59,589 nt of DNA, from positions 1-59,589 of the forward strand of contig JABMNN010000012.1 of assembly GCA_013204545.1 (NCBI GenBank). The letters are read 5' to 3'. The notes under the pieces are model-generated. The model was not told the origin of the DNA. It searched no databases and saw nothing but the letters and a program-made list of their open reading frames with translations. Of the stretch, positions 9,049 through 17,735 are shown one piece after another; the stretch's first letter is position 1; every line of letters begins with the position of its first letter. This DNA is from Chloroflexota bacterium (GTDB lineage: Bacteria > Chloroflexota > Dehalococcoidia > Lucifugimonadales > Lucifugimonadaceae). A program made the position numbers and the translations under genes.

Positions 9049-9291
9049 ATGTCGAACAACGAATTCACGCCACCACCTCACTATCCACTCATCAATACTC
9101 AGATGATGACGGCTAGAGAGTTACGCGAAACTCTCGAAGATTTATGGGAGTGGGTCCATGAAGCTGAGATGGCACCTGAGCACGTTGCACCGCCTGACCA
9201 GTTGATTCAGGATGTACGCCACCAGATGAGTACGATCATTAAAGAGCGAGTTGATCGGCATTCAGATGAACCCGGTCGTAGCGCCGAATAG
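9049..9291 (+). CDS. Small hypothetical protein
   Basis: An 80-residue protein I do not recognise. It begins 12 bases after gnd on the same strand, so it is probably the last gene of that operon, and it ends 12 bases before the convergent kinase gene. The sequence has a proline-rich start (TPPPHYPL), then two predicted helices with many acidic and polar residues (ARELRETLEDLWEWVHEAE and DQLIQDVRHQMSTIIKERV). There is no membrane segment, signal peptide or cysteine. Its place suggests a small cytoplasmic accessory protein. Confidence 0.55.
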   Translation: MSNNEFTPPPHYPLINTQMMTARELRETLEDLWEWVHEAEMAPEHVAPPDQLIQDVRHQMSTIIKERVDRHSDEPGRSAE

Positions 9292-9303
9292 TTCGTCAGA
9301 ACG

Positions 9304-10788
9304 CTAACCAAGAAGCCGAGAATACAATTCGTTTTGGCGCTCACGCGCCACAAGATAAATCTCAGTAATAGTCAGATTTGGCACATAAGTGTCAGCGATT
9401 TCAGCAGGATATTTATCCAAACTATCCCAGACTCCCAACGCATTCAAGGCGAGCACAGCCGTACCACGACTTGTATCTTGCTGTTCAGCAGATACGCCAA
9501 TCGGAACGCCCAATACATCGGCCATCGTCTGCAGCCACCAGGGCGAGTTCTGGATGGCACCTCCGCTTGCGATCATCTGGTAGCCCGATTTCACACCCGG
9601 CAATAGTAGGTCAGCGACCATGGCGAATCGATACGCAACCGATTCGAGCATCGCCTGAAGAATTTCAATTGGTGTGGTTGATATTCGAACGCCTTCAAGA
9701 ACTCCAGTAGCAGAAGTCGACCAGCCAGTCGCCCGTTCTCCAGCGAGAAATGGCAACACGTTGATTCCGTGATGGGCAGGCTTCAATTTTTCGAGTTCGG
9801 AATTGAGTTGATCTATAGGCGGAAGTTTAAAATTATCGAGGGCCCACTGCACTACGTTTCCACCTTCAGAAAACGACCCACCGAGTAGCGTTCGACTACT
9901 CCCCAATCGATACGCCCACAGACCAGTAGGGATGTCAGGCACGGGCGCATCGCTAAGCACTCGCATCGCCCCGGTAGTGCCAACGGTCAGAGCTACTTTA
10001 GTTTCGTCGACACAACCCGTTCCGACATTGACTGCTGCGCCATCGCCTACAGCGAGAAAGAACGGCAGGTCGGCAAGGGCAGGCCATCTTTTGGCGAACT
10101 CGTGTGCGAGTCCACGCTCAGGATTACTCCATGCTTCTAGCTCAGGGAGGTTCTCTTCACCGATCCCCAGTCTGCGAAGAAGCCCATGATCCCAAGTCAG
10201 ATCATGGCGATTCAGAAGTCCGCTCCATGAGGCAATGCAATAGCTAGCTTTCACATCTCGACGGCCAAACCACTTCGAGAAAATAAAGGTCGATACATCA
10301 ACGTAACGGTCGATCCTGTCAGAAAGTTCGGGTTGCGTTCTACGCAGCCATCGGATCCGCCCTGGCAGGTAGGAAGTGTGCTGCATGACGCCGGTACGGT
10401 CATTTACGACCGCCCCATTCAGCTCTTCTCGTAGTCGGTCGACATCTACTGCAGAGCGCGTGTCAGCATAGGTGTAAACCGGCGTGATCGCATTGCCGCT
10501 TACATCGACACCAACGACTGTACTTGCCATGCAGTCAAACCCGACTCCGATGATTCCACTCGTCAGATCGCCTGCTTTTTGAAGTACGGAATCAATAGCC
10601 CGCTCGGTGGCACGTCGAATTTGATCGGCATCTTCTTCCGACGTTCCATCCGAGGCCACGGTCTGGGCATGAGGAATGCTCGTCTCGATACCGAGCACAC
10701 TCCTCGCTCGGGCATCAAACAGACCAGCTTTCACCGACGAACTACCGATATCGACCGCAAGTACATACGGTGAATCGTAATCACTCAA
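9304..10788 (-). CDS. FGGY-family carbohydrate kinase, probably gluconokinase-type
   Basis: A 494-residue sugar kinase of the FGGY (actin/hexokinase) fold. The N-terminal phosphate loop is DIGSSSVKAGLFD (14-26), the adenosine loop includes GTTGAMRVL, and the C-terminal domain carries IASGGAIQNSPWW, the second FGGY signature. The substrate is likely an aldonate or pentulose; gnd on the opposite strand, 12 bases beyond the small gene at 9049, makes gluconate to 6-phosphogluconate the most economical guess. Xylulokinase-like activity is the main alternative. The start is a TTG at 10788, nine bases after GGGAG. Downstream on the minus strand it converges with the gnd operon. The protein is cytoplasmic. 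Confidence 0.85.
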   Translation of the reverse strand: MSDYDSPYVLAVDIGSSSVKAGLFDARARSVLGIETSIPHAQTVASDGTSEEDADQIRRATERAIDSVLQKAGDLTSGIIGVGFDCMASTVVGVDVSGNAITPVYTYADTRSAVDVDRLREELNGAVVNDRTGVMQHTSYLPGRIRWLRRTQPELSDRIDRYVDVSTFIFSKWFGRRDVKASYCIASWSGLLNRHDLTWDHGLLRRLGIGEENLPELEAWSNPERGLAHEFAKRWPALADLPFFLAVGDGAAVNVGTGCVDETKVALTVGTTGAMRVLSDAPVPDIPTGLWAYRLGSSRTLLGGSFSEGGNVVQWALDNFKLPPIDQLNSELEKLKPAHHGINVLPFLAGERATGWSTSATGVLEGVRISTTPIEILQAMLESVAYRFAMVADLLLPGVKSGYQMIASGGAIQNSPWWLQTMADVLGVPIGVSAEQQDTSRGTAVLALNALGVWDSLDKYPAEIADTYVPNLTITEIYLVARERQNELYSRLLG

Positions 10789-10815
10789 AACGTCAATCTC
10801 CCCATTCGAACTAGT

Positions 10816-11976
10816 TCAGGAAACTAGATATTTCTCAACCAAAGACTGATCGATTTCAATGCCGAGACCCGGTCTGTCGCTCACCTCGAAGAAGCCATTG
10901 TTCGGTCCATAATATTCTGCGGTGATTGCATTTTTGACATCGTTGGCGTGATGACTGTGCTCCATAATCATGAAGTTTGAACAAGAAGCCGAATACTCGA
11001 CTGTTGCCGCAACCGACAAGATCCCACCGCCGCCGACGTGTGGTGCAATTGGGATGTTGTATGTATCTGCCATGGTCCCAATTCTGTGCCCTTCGGTGAT
11101 TCCGGTTCGGGCTATATCGTGCATCACGATATCATAGGCACGACGTTCGAATGCCTCACGCATTTCATATCGAGTCCGGCTCCATTCGCCTATCGCAACG
11201 GCCATGTCAAGTGCCTCGGCGAGGGCGACTGCTCCTGGGATGTCCTCAGGAACTAACGGTGATTCAAGCCAAGTGAAATCCAGTTTTTCTAACTCGCGAC
11301 CAAGTTTGATAGCACTGCTCACTGATTGGCGCATGTGAACGTCACACATCAGCATGATGCCGGGGCCGATTCAATTACGAACTGCTCTAGCGATTTCGGC
11401 AACCCCATCCGCATCTAGTAGCAAATGTAACTTCAGAGCTTTATAACCAATGCCAACGTGTTCTTCAGCCATATCGGCGACTTGTTCTGGATCGGTTCCG
11501 CCAAGACCTGCGTAAAGTTTCACCTTCTGGCGATATCGCCCCCCAGCTAGCTTATGAACCGGCATGCCCGTTACCTTGCCGATTATGTCCCATAACGCTA
11601 TGTCAGTACCACCGATGGCATCTAAGTAGAATCCCGTTGGGTGGCCTCGTTCTCGCATTGCACCATAGTTACGAGTCCAAATCGCTTCGATATCAAAAGG
11701 ATCCCGCCCCATAACAAGCGGACGCACTAGGTCTTCGACGATCGCCTGCGTCGTACGTGGAGACACAGGCGATTGCGCTTCGCCCCAACCGACAATACCC
11801 GTGTCAGTTTCAATTTTGATGACGGTGGTCTCATGATGTTTCGAGTAAATCGAAGTAAACGCCTGTTCATCAATGAAGTAGTCACCAAAATCTATTACGG
11901 TGGGCAGATCGTTGCCTTCCTCCTCTGAAGATCGCGAAATACGAATCGGAAAGGCGGTTATTTCTTTAATTTTCAA
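10816..11976 (-). pseudogene. Enolase-superfamily (MR/MLE) dehydratase gene interrupted by one in-frame TGA
   Basis: Two open frames on the minus strand (11976-11371 and 11355-10816) are the same frame separated by one TGA at 11373-11371, codon 202. Read through, the product would be about 386 residues, normal for the family. The capping domain (MKIKEITAF, TGIVGWGE) and barrel are complete. The catalytic set flanks the break: the KALKLH motif before it, then after it Asp in MCDVH, Glu in WLESPL, Glu in IGEW, and His in APHVGGGG. No other lesion is visible, so this is either a very recent nonsense mutation, a sequencing error, or a read-through codon; TGA ends other genes here, so a changed genetic code is unlikely. 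The start is TTG. It lies 27 bases upstream of the FGGY kinase. Confidence 0.85.
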
Positions 11977-12021
11977 GTCAGCGTTGAATCCTTCGGCGTA
12001 GTGGTTGGGTTATCGTGTGAG

Positions 12022-12345
12022 TTAGTCAGTTTGCATCTTGGCCGGCACCATTAGCTCAAAGAATTCAATACGCTGACTTATAACGTGTTCACGAACCTTC
12101 GCACCGATCTCCAAAGCCTCTTTAGGAAGCGTTAAGCCCTCTCGATATGGTGAATCTATCGTCTCATCGGTCCATTCCATATACACGTGATTGGTTTCTC
12201 CCGGTAGCGTTCCGCCATTGAAATAAACCTTCACCTCAGATCGTTGTCCGGCGTCGTGGTAGGCATCACCCTGCTGCTGAACCAAAGTTGCCACCTTACG
12301 AGCACTACCTGGTTTCACTTCATACACCCGTCTGATTACATACAT
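12022..12345 (-). CDS. Small dimeric alpha/beta-barrel (ABM/NIPSNAP-like) protein
   Basis: A 107-residue protein starting MYVIRRVYEVKPGSARKV. The alternation of a strand, a helix with a G-D-A-Y segment and a long C-terminal region ending in the IEFFELMVPAK strand resembles dimeric alpha/beta-barrel proteins such as antibiotic-biosynthesis monooxygenase or NIPSNAP domains. The fold call is tentative. ATG 12345 was chosen over ATG 12357 because GGAG sits six bases before it. It is upstream of, and on the same strand as, the broken enolase-superfamily gene, so it may have been its partner. No catalytic residue can be named. Confidence 0.6.
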   Translation of the reverse strand: MYVIRRVYEVKPGSARKVATLVQQQGDAYHDAGQRSEVKVYFNGGTLPGETNHVYMEWTDETIDSPYREGLTLPKEALEIGAKVREHVISQRIEFFELMVPAKMQTD

Positions 12346-12605
12346 GATTTGCTCCATAAACTCCGAAATGTTTCAGAGTTATACCCATGTCAAAAACTGG
12401 GGTATTTTCTAAAATCTGTCGGTCGTCAAAAATATATCCAGACCAATCTAGGTCAAAGTACATCCCAAACCAACTGTCAGTAAATGCTCACACACTTGTT
12501 TCACTGTAATTACCTGCCGATAAGCCGGTTTTCAGAGATATCATAAAAGGATTGTGCCAAAACTAATTCAGAACGTGAGAAATGCTCGTTCGATTGGAGC
12601 AGTGG

Positions 12606-13724
12606 ATGAAGATCGGCGCCCTTCGGGAGTCAGATCCCAATGAGAATCGTGTAGCACTTGTGCCAGAGACGGTTGAGCGTCTCGTCAAAGCCGGGCACGA
12701 ACTATTTATTGAACACGGCGCTGGAACAGCGGCAGGTTTTCCTGATTCTGACTATCTGGAGGCTGGAGCGAAAAACGCCTCAGCAACCGAGATAGCGGGA
12801 TCTGTCGAAATCTTGGTTCACGTACAACCACCAAGTTCGGAAGAAGTCGCTTCCTTAAAAAAGGGCTGCATCGTCGTTAGTATGCTGAATGCTCGAACCA
12901 ACCCATCTGGCGTAACAGGGTTGGCATCAGCGGGTGTAACAGCATTGGCTATGGAACTTGTTCCACGAATTGCAAGAGCCCAACGAATGGACGTTCTCTC
13001 ATCTCAGGCTTCTATCGCCGGCTACAAGGCGGCACTTATAGCAGCCAACTCTCTCGGTAAGTACCTGCCAATGATGATGACTGCTGCGGGAACGATTCCT
13101 CCGGCCAAAGTTCTTGTTCTTGGTGCCGGAGTCGCTGGTCTTCAGGCGATTGCAACGACTCGTCGTTTGGGAGCCGTTGTTGAAGCATTCGACGTGAGAG
13201 CCGCCGCAGGTGAACAGGTCGAAAGTCTCGGAGCGAAGTTCATTCAACCTCCGGCTGCAGAAGACGCTGAGGGGGCCGGTGGGTACGCAAGAGCACAGAC
13301 CGAAGATGAGCAAGCTGTTCAACGAGAGTTCCTGAAAGAACATATCTCACAAGCAGATGCGGTGATTACGACTGCTGCAATTCCCGGACGGCCTGCTCCG
13401 CTTCTGATGACAGAAGACATGGTGGCTGTCATGAAGCCTGGTAGTGTGATTATCGATCTAGCAGCCGAATCGGGCGGCAATGTCGCTGGCACAGTTGCTG
13501 GCGAAATAATCGTCAAGAACGGAGTTTCGATCAACGGACCGATTAATGTTCCGAGTTCGATGCCGTTCCACGCAAGCCAACTCTACTCACGTAACGTAAT
13601 GGCGCTTTTCGATTTGATCATCGACCGGAAAGATGGAACGATCAAGCTCGATTTTGAAGATGAAGTGATCGACATCATGTGTGTTGCTCATGAAGGCGAA
13701 GTTCGACACGGATTAGGTGAATAA
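12606..13724 (+). CDS. pntAA: NAD(P) transhydrogenase alpha subunit, NAD(H)-binding part (PntAA)
   Basis: This is domain I of proton-translocating transhydrogenase, which binds NAD(H) on the cytoplasmic face. The alanine-dehydrogenase-like N-terminus reads KIGALRESDPNENRVALVP, and the Rossmann loop is VLVLGAGVAGLQAI. RQD-loop-type residues (SQASIAGYKA) and the AIPGRPAPLLMT segment are typical. An ATG at 12582 is in frame, but ATG 12606 is preferred because family members begin MKIG and GGAG lies about seven bases before it. The subunit is split into AA, AB and B genes as in many actinobacteria and Chloroflexota. The stop touches the pntAB start, so the three genes are one operon. Confidence 0.95.
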   Translation: MKIGALRESDPNENRVALVPETVERLVKAGHELFIEHGAGTAAGFPDSDYLEAGAKNASATEIAGSVEILVHVQPPSSEEVASLKKGCIVVSMLNARTNPSGVTGLASAGVTALAMELVPRIARAQRMDVLSSQASIAGYKAALIAANSLGKYLPMMMTAAGTIPPAKVLVLGAGVAGLQAIATTRRLGAVVEAFDVRAAAGEQVESLGAKFIQPPAAEDAEGAGGYARAQTEDEQAVQREFLKEHISQADAVITTAAIPGRPAPLLMTEDMVAVMKPGSVIIDLAAESGGNVAGTVAGEIIVKNGVSINGPINVPSSMPFHASQLYSRNVMALFDLIIDRKDGTIKLDFEDEVIDIMCVAHEGEVRHGLGE

Positions 13725-14021
13725 ATGTTTGACGCTGAAGCACTAATTATCGCGCTTACTGTGTTCGTACTTGCGATTTTCATCGGCTACGAGGTGATCA
13801 CGAAAGTGCCACCAACCCTGCACACACCGCTAATGTCGGGGTCGAACGCAATCTCTGGCATTGTGATCGTTGGGGCGCTGCTAGTAGCCGGACAAGCTGA
13901 CGGTATAACTGGCCAGATTCTCGGGGCAATCGCAGTTGGGCTCGCCATGATTAACGTAGTTGGCGGATTCATGGTTACCGACAGAATGCTCAAAATGTTC
14001 AAAAGGTCGGGACAAAAGTAA
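13725..14021 (+). CDS. pntAB: NAD(P) transhydrogenase alpha subunit, membrane part (PntAB)
   Basis: A 98-residue membrane protein with three hydrophobic segments (about 5-22, 40-56 and 60-80). It forms part of domain II, the proton channel, of transhydrogenase. The family segment VPPTLHTPLMSGSNAISGI is present. It starts directly after the pntAA stop and shares one base with pntB (TAATG), which implies translational coupling and equal subunit supply. Confidence 0.95.
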   Translation: MFDAEALIIALTVFVLAIFIGYEVITKVPPTLHTPLMSGSNAISGIVIVGALLVAGQADGITGQILGAIAVGLAMINVVGGFMVTDRMLKMFKRSGQK

Positions 14022-15424
14022 TGAGTACCGATGCCCTATTTCACTTGAACATTACGAACTCGGCGTACATCATCGCCGCTATTTTGTTCATAGTTGGACT
14101 AAAACAACTCGGGTCGCCTGCCACCGCCCGAAACGGAAATCGAATGTCGGCACTGGCGATGTTGATAGCCGTTCTCGCCACGGTGGTTGGTAATGATATT
14201 GCTTCTTGGGAATGGATTCTCGGTGGAGCCATCATTGGATCCGGCATCGGTGCCTATTCTGCTCGCAAAATTGCGATGACTTCGATGCCGCAGCTAGTAG
14301 CTATCTTCAACGGTTTCGGTGGTGCGGCTTCGGCAATCATCGCCGCCGACGAGCTAATACATTTGATTGACGGCGGCGGGGCAATTGCCGAAGACGTGTC
14401 GATTACGATCATGGCGTCAGTAATTGTTGGCAGTGTGACCCTAACAGGAAGCTTTGTCGCATTCGGCAAGCTTCAAGGTCTAGTTCCAACTCGGCCCATA
14501 CTGCTTCCGATACGCAACGTGATCAACGTTGCCCTGCTCATCGGAATGGTCGCATCGACGGTCTGGTTAATCATCGATCCATCGATGACCGCCTTCCTAA
14601 TCGCGGGTGCTATCGCCCTCGCACTTGGAATCCTTGTTGTGATTCCAATTGGCGGAGCCGATATGCCGGTGGTAATTGCGCTGCTTAACTCGTATTCGGG
14701 GATCGCCGGTGCAGCTACAGGATTCGTTCTGGGGAACAACATTCTGATCATTTCGGGATCGCTGGTCGGTGCATCAGGCATCATCCTCACGCGGATTATG
14801 ACCAAGGCGATGAACCGATCTCTGGCGAATGTAATGCTCGGTGGTTTCGGCGTAGAAGATGGAGCGTCCAGCTCGGGTAGCGATGATGATCGACCGGTCA
14901 CTTCGATCCAAGCCGAAGACGCAGCTATGATGCTGGCTTACGCTCAGTCGGTGATCTTCGTTCCGGGTTATGGGCTAGCGGTTGCCCAAGCACAACATCA
15001 GGTTCGTGAACTCGCCGATCTGCTCAAAGCGAAAGGCATTAGCGTTCGCTATGCCATCCACCCTGTGGCCGGACGTATGCCGGGGCATATGAATGTGCTT
15101 CTCGCTGAGGCGAATGTACCTTACGACGAGCTCAAGGATCTCGACGAAATCAACGGGGAGTTTCAACGAACTGACGTCGCTGTAGTGATCGGTGCAAACG
15201 ACGTGACTAATCCGTCCGCACGTACCGATAAATCGAGTCCTATCTACGGCATGCCAATTCTGAACGTTGACCAGGCACAGTCGGTCATCATCCTGAAACG
15301 ATCGATGTCGTCCGGATTCGCCGGAGTGCAGAACGAGCTGTTTTTCCTCGACAAGACCCAGATGCTTTTTGGAGACGCCAAAGCCTCGATAGAAAAGATC
15401 GTATCGGAAGTAAAAGATCTCTAA
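14021..15424 (+). CDS. pntB: NAD(P) transhydrogenase beta subunit (PntB)
   Basis: A 467-residue subunit with eight or so membrane segments in the first 270 residues (rest of domain II) followed by domain III, which binds NADP(H). Domain III shows VPGYGLAVAQAQ, the ISVRYAIHPVAGRMPGHMN stretch, and VVIGANDVTNPSA, all standard for the NADP(H) site. The enzyme couples hydride transfer between NADH and NADP+ to proton movement, so it balances the NAD(P)H made by the pentose-phosphate genes upstream. An acidic/serine-rich linker (GASSSGSDDDRP) joins the domains. A strong terminator follows 16 bases after the stop. Confidence 0.96.
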   Translation: MSTDALFHLNITNSAYIIAAILFIVGLKQLGSPATARNGNRMSALAMLIAVLATVVGNDIASWEWILGGAIIGSGIGAYSARKIAMTSMPQLVAIFNGFGGAASAIIAADELIHLIDGGGAIAEDVSITIMASVIVGSVTLTGSFVAFGKLQGLVPTRPILLPIRNVINVALLIGMVASTVWLIIDPSMTAFLIAGAIALALGILVVIPIGGADMPVVIALLNSYSGIAGAATGFVLGNNILIISGSLVGASGIILTRIMTKAMNRSLANVMLGGFGVEDGASSSGSDDDRPVTSIQAEDAAMMLAYAQSVIFVPGYGLAVAQAQHQVRELADLLKAKGISVRYAIHPVAGRMPGHMNVLLAEANVPYDELKDLDEINGEFQRTDVAVVIGANDVTNPSARTDKSSPIYGMPILNVDQAQSVIILKRSMSSGFAGVQNELFFLDKTQMLFGDAKASIEKIVSEVKDL

Positions 15425-15440
15425 ACATTCAGTATCAAGA

Positions 15441-15488
15441 GAACAAAAACGCCCCCAGAGTTCGAACACCCTGGGGGCGTTTTTGTTC
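15441..15488. terminator. Bidirectional Rho-independent terminator between pntB and the SDR pair
   Basis: A perfect 18-bp inverted repeat (15441-15458 and 15471-15488) with a 12-base loop. The core is GC-rich (CGCCCCCAG / CTGGGGGCG) and is flanked by an A-run on one side and a T-run on the other. It lies between the convergent pntB and 15500 genes and should stop transcription in both directions. Confidence 0.95.
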
Positions 15489-15499
15489 TCGCCTATTAG

Positions 15500-16288
15500 T
15501 TAAAACGCTTCGTGCAGGTTGCTGGGTGGAGTGCGGAACTCTTTGTTCCACAGACCTTCGATGTGATATCGAGGTTTCCAACCCAACACTCGTTTTGTCT
15601 TTTCGTTGTTAAACTTACCGTGAGGTAAGTCGGGGAAAACGAAAAAAGTCTCGCACCGCGTCGCAAGTTGCTCGTCAGGAACTTCCACAGCTGCCTGAAC
15701 AGCTGTTCCGCAATCTTGCCAAGCAGTTGAATATGGTGTCATATCGTTGTGATACTCCGGACCTCCCGGCTCCATACCGCTCAAATCCCAAGAATGCTTC
15801 ATGTTGTAGTACAGCAGAGTTATGACTTGAATACCATGTCGCTCACTAAACACACGACAAACTTCCTGACCCAATGCCTTTGTGTGTGCATACAAACGTG
15901 TACCAGGAGCGGGCGGCATATCAGGATTCAGATCGAAATCCCATTCCTCGTACTGCTGACCAGCCATCTGATAATGCGGACCCGATGTGATGACTCGCTT
16001 GATACGATGCTCGCGGGCGGCAACCATCATGGCATAGTTACCCATAGTGTTCACATCGAACGCAAGCTGTCGATGCGGTCGCAAAACCGATAGGTTCACG
16101 ATCACGTCCATGCCCGCCGCTGCCTTCACCACGCCATCGACATCATCGGCTGAAAGCTTGCGATATTCGCCTTTGTAGTCGCCTCGTGGCGCGTTGATGT
16201 CCGTCAGTAAAATATCATGACGGTCCTTCATGGCTTTGACTGCCCACGGTCCCAGCATTCCGTTTCCACCAAGTATTAGAATCTTCAT
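15500..16288 (-). CDS. NAD(P)-dependent epimerase/dehydratase-like SDR protein
   Basis: A 262-residue extended short-chain dehydrogenase. The dinucleotide loop is ILGGNGMLGPWAV near the start, followed by an acidic residue in LLTDIN that points to NAD(H). The catalytic Tyr-Lys pair is YAHTK around residue 133-137, after the serine of ITSGPHYQ. Substrates of this group are usually nucleotide sugars or sugar acids; none can be assigned here. The gene overlaps the stop of the upstream 16285 gene by four bases (ATGA), so the two are translationally coupled. The upstream partner looks like a degenerate relative, which suggests a hetero-oligomer or divided labour. Confidence 0.8.
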   Translation of the reverse strand: MKILILGGNGMLGPWAVKAMKDRHDILLTDINAPRGDYKGEYRKLSADDVDGVVKAAAGMDVIVNLSVLRPHRQLAFDVNTMGNYAMMVAAREHRIKRVITSGPHYQMAGQQYEEWDFDLNPDMPPAPGTRLYAHTKALGQEVCRVFSERHGIQVITLLYYNMKHSWDLSGMEPGGPEYHNDMTPYSTAWQDCGTAVQAAVEVPDEQLATRCETFFVFPDLPHGKFNNEKTKRVLGWKPRYHIEGLWNKEFRTPPSNLHEAF

Positions 16289-16971
16289 AATGAGAGCCTC
16301 TCAGCCAATCCCGGCAGTAATTTTGATGCAGTGCTGGTAACGAATCGTTGATTGGCTACAAAAGATTGAATATGGATGTCTTGCCACTGAGTCAGTTGGT
16401 CGCTCGTCAGAGCGGCTTCAACAGCGACACCGATCACGCCGCTTGAAATGGCAGCCGTGTCATTGGGCGCAGTGGATGAATCAGTAACGAAAGGCCACCC
16501 CAGCCGAAGGTTGGCGACTTGAATCAGACGATCTCGGGCAAACTCTTTACATACGTATTCCGCCATGTGAGCACTGAGCAGTTCGGCGTCTTCGGCCGAA
16601 GGATCAGTACGCCATCGCTCGGTTACAACGAGATTTTCCTCATGATCCTCAAACAATCGCAACGTACTAATATTTATGTACCTACCAACCCCCGCGTCCG
16701 ATGCCGCATGCAAGAGGTTGTACATTCGGCGGGTGTGGTAGTCCATCAAGTGTGTGTTTGAGCCAGACTGTCCTTGATACCCAATATTGACGATCGCGTC
16801 AATTCCGGCAACTAGATCGTCTGTCTCCGACTCGTGACAAAGATCGTTCGCAACAATCTCACCGCCGGCATTCGCGGGGAGATCAGTTAAACGAAGCGTG
16901 TGTGCGCTACAAAGTGCGTCAGCGATAATTTGTGCAGTTGCACAAGCAGCCGACGTTATCAACACGTTCAA
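16285..16971 (-). CDS. Degenerate SDR/epimerase-like protein, partner of the gene at 15500
   Basis: A 228-residue relative of the downstream epimerase-like gene. It keeps the first strand (MNVLITS), the NIGYQGQ strand and the INISTLRLF strand of the fold. The glycine-rich loop is lost (AACATAQ instead of GGxGxxG), and the catalytic Tyr-x-x-x-Lys is replaced by AHMAEYVCK, where Tyr and Lys are three residues apart (YVCK). Coenzyme binding is therefore doubtful. The start codon is TTG at 16971. The frame is clean, so the protein is probably made. A non-catalytic partner of the neighbouring SDR is the simplest idea, but a different active site is possible. Confidence 0.65.
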   Translation of the reverse strand: MNVLITSAACATAQIIADALCSAHTLRLTDLPANAGGEIVANDLCHESETDDLVAGIDAIVNIGYQGQSGSNTHLMDYHTRRMYNLLHAASDAGVGRYINISTLRLFEDHEENLVVTERWRTDPSAEDAELLSAHMAEYVCKEFARDRLIQVANLRLGWPFVTDSSTAPNDTAAISSGVIGVAVEAALTSDQLTQWQDIHIQSFVANQRFVTSTASKLLPGLAERLSL

Positions 16972-17042
16972 ATTTCAACTCCACTCATTGATATCTGTTT
17001 GAATCAACCCAACCATTGATTAAGTTCGTAGATACTAACCCT

Positions 17043-17628
17043 ATGAAGTCACCTGAGTTCGATTCACTAGTCTCGAATCTTCGATTGTTTTTCCTCAGAT
17101 TGACCATTCTTCTGTTGCTGGTATCGACGAGGTCGTGCACAAGTGCCGGCATCCAGCCGATGGTCGAATTAAGCGAAGAAACGCTCACATGTCCCAACTG
17201 TGAGTTGGTCGATGTCATTGAAATTATCGACGCGAACACTTTGATTACATCGATAGGCCAGATTCAACCGTACGGGGCGTTTGTTCTGAGCCAGCCCGCG
17301 GAACTGCGCTGAAAAGGCAGAAACTCGACTGCGGTCACTGGCGGGTAATCAACTACGGATTGAATCTGGACCAAGAGATTCCATTCGTAAAGACAACAAT
17401 CCCTTTTATCTTTTTACAGATGATGGTCGATCGATCGAAGAATTGTTGATTAGCGAGGGTTTGGCCCTTACGTGGAGTCAGGATGGGCAGCACTTAGGTT
17501 GGTTCCTTTTCCAAGCTGCTGCGGCAAAAGAAAGGGAAAGCGGCTGTCTGTGGCACGACTGGAATGCCTTTCAGCGCGGAGAACCGAACGAGTTCCGCAT
17601 ACCAGGACTCACTTATCCTGGTTCCTAG
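17043..17628 (+). pseudogene. Thermonuclease (SNase-like) gene, two frameshifts
   Basis: A secreted staphylococcal-nuclease-like gene in pieces. The first piece has a hydrophobic signal (FFLRLTILLLLVST) and the OB-fold opening VDVIEIIDANTLITSIG; it ends at a TGA at 17310. The reading then moves to the +2 frame (ALKRQKL, WRVINYGLNLD) and then to the +1 frame (FTDDGRSIEELLISEGLAL, AAAKERESGCLWHDW), which runs to 17628. The ISEGLA and CLW segments are usual for this family. At least two indels are needed to join the parts, near 17300 and near 17380. An active enzyme is not expected. Confidence 0.85.
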
Positions 17629-17735
17629 ACAGAGTGATTTTCCATACGGCAGAATCGGCAGATCACCAGATCCAGCCTTTCTGGTAAACCTTTATCAACC
17701 CGCGATCATGTTAGATGTTATTCGGAGATACGTAC

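Noticed and set aside
11371..11373. TGA read as Trp or selenocysteine in the whole organism
   Set aside because: Several intact genes in the window end with TGA (for example 24816, 18197, 33475), so TGA is a normal stop here.
12358..12605. Promoter for pntAA and possible palindrome ATACCC...GGGTAT
   Set aside because: A promoter must be here, but no -35/-10 pair fits well and the inverted repeat has only six bases per arm.
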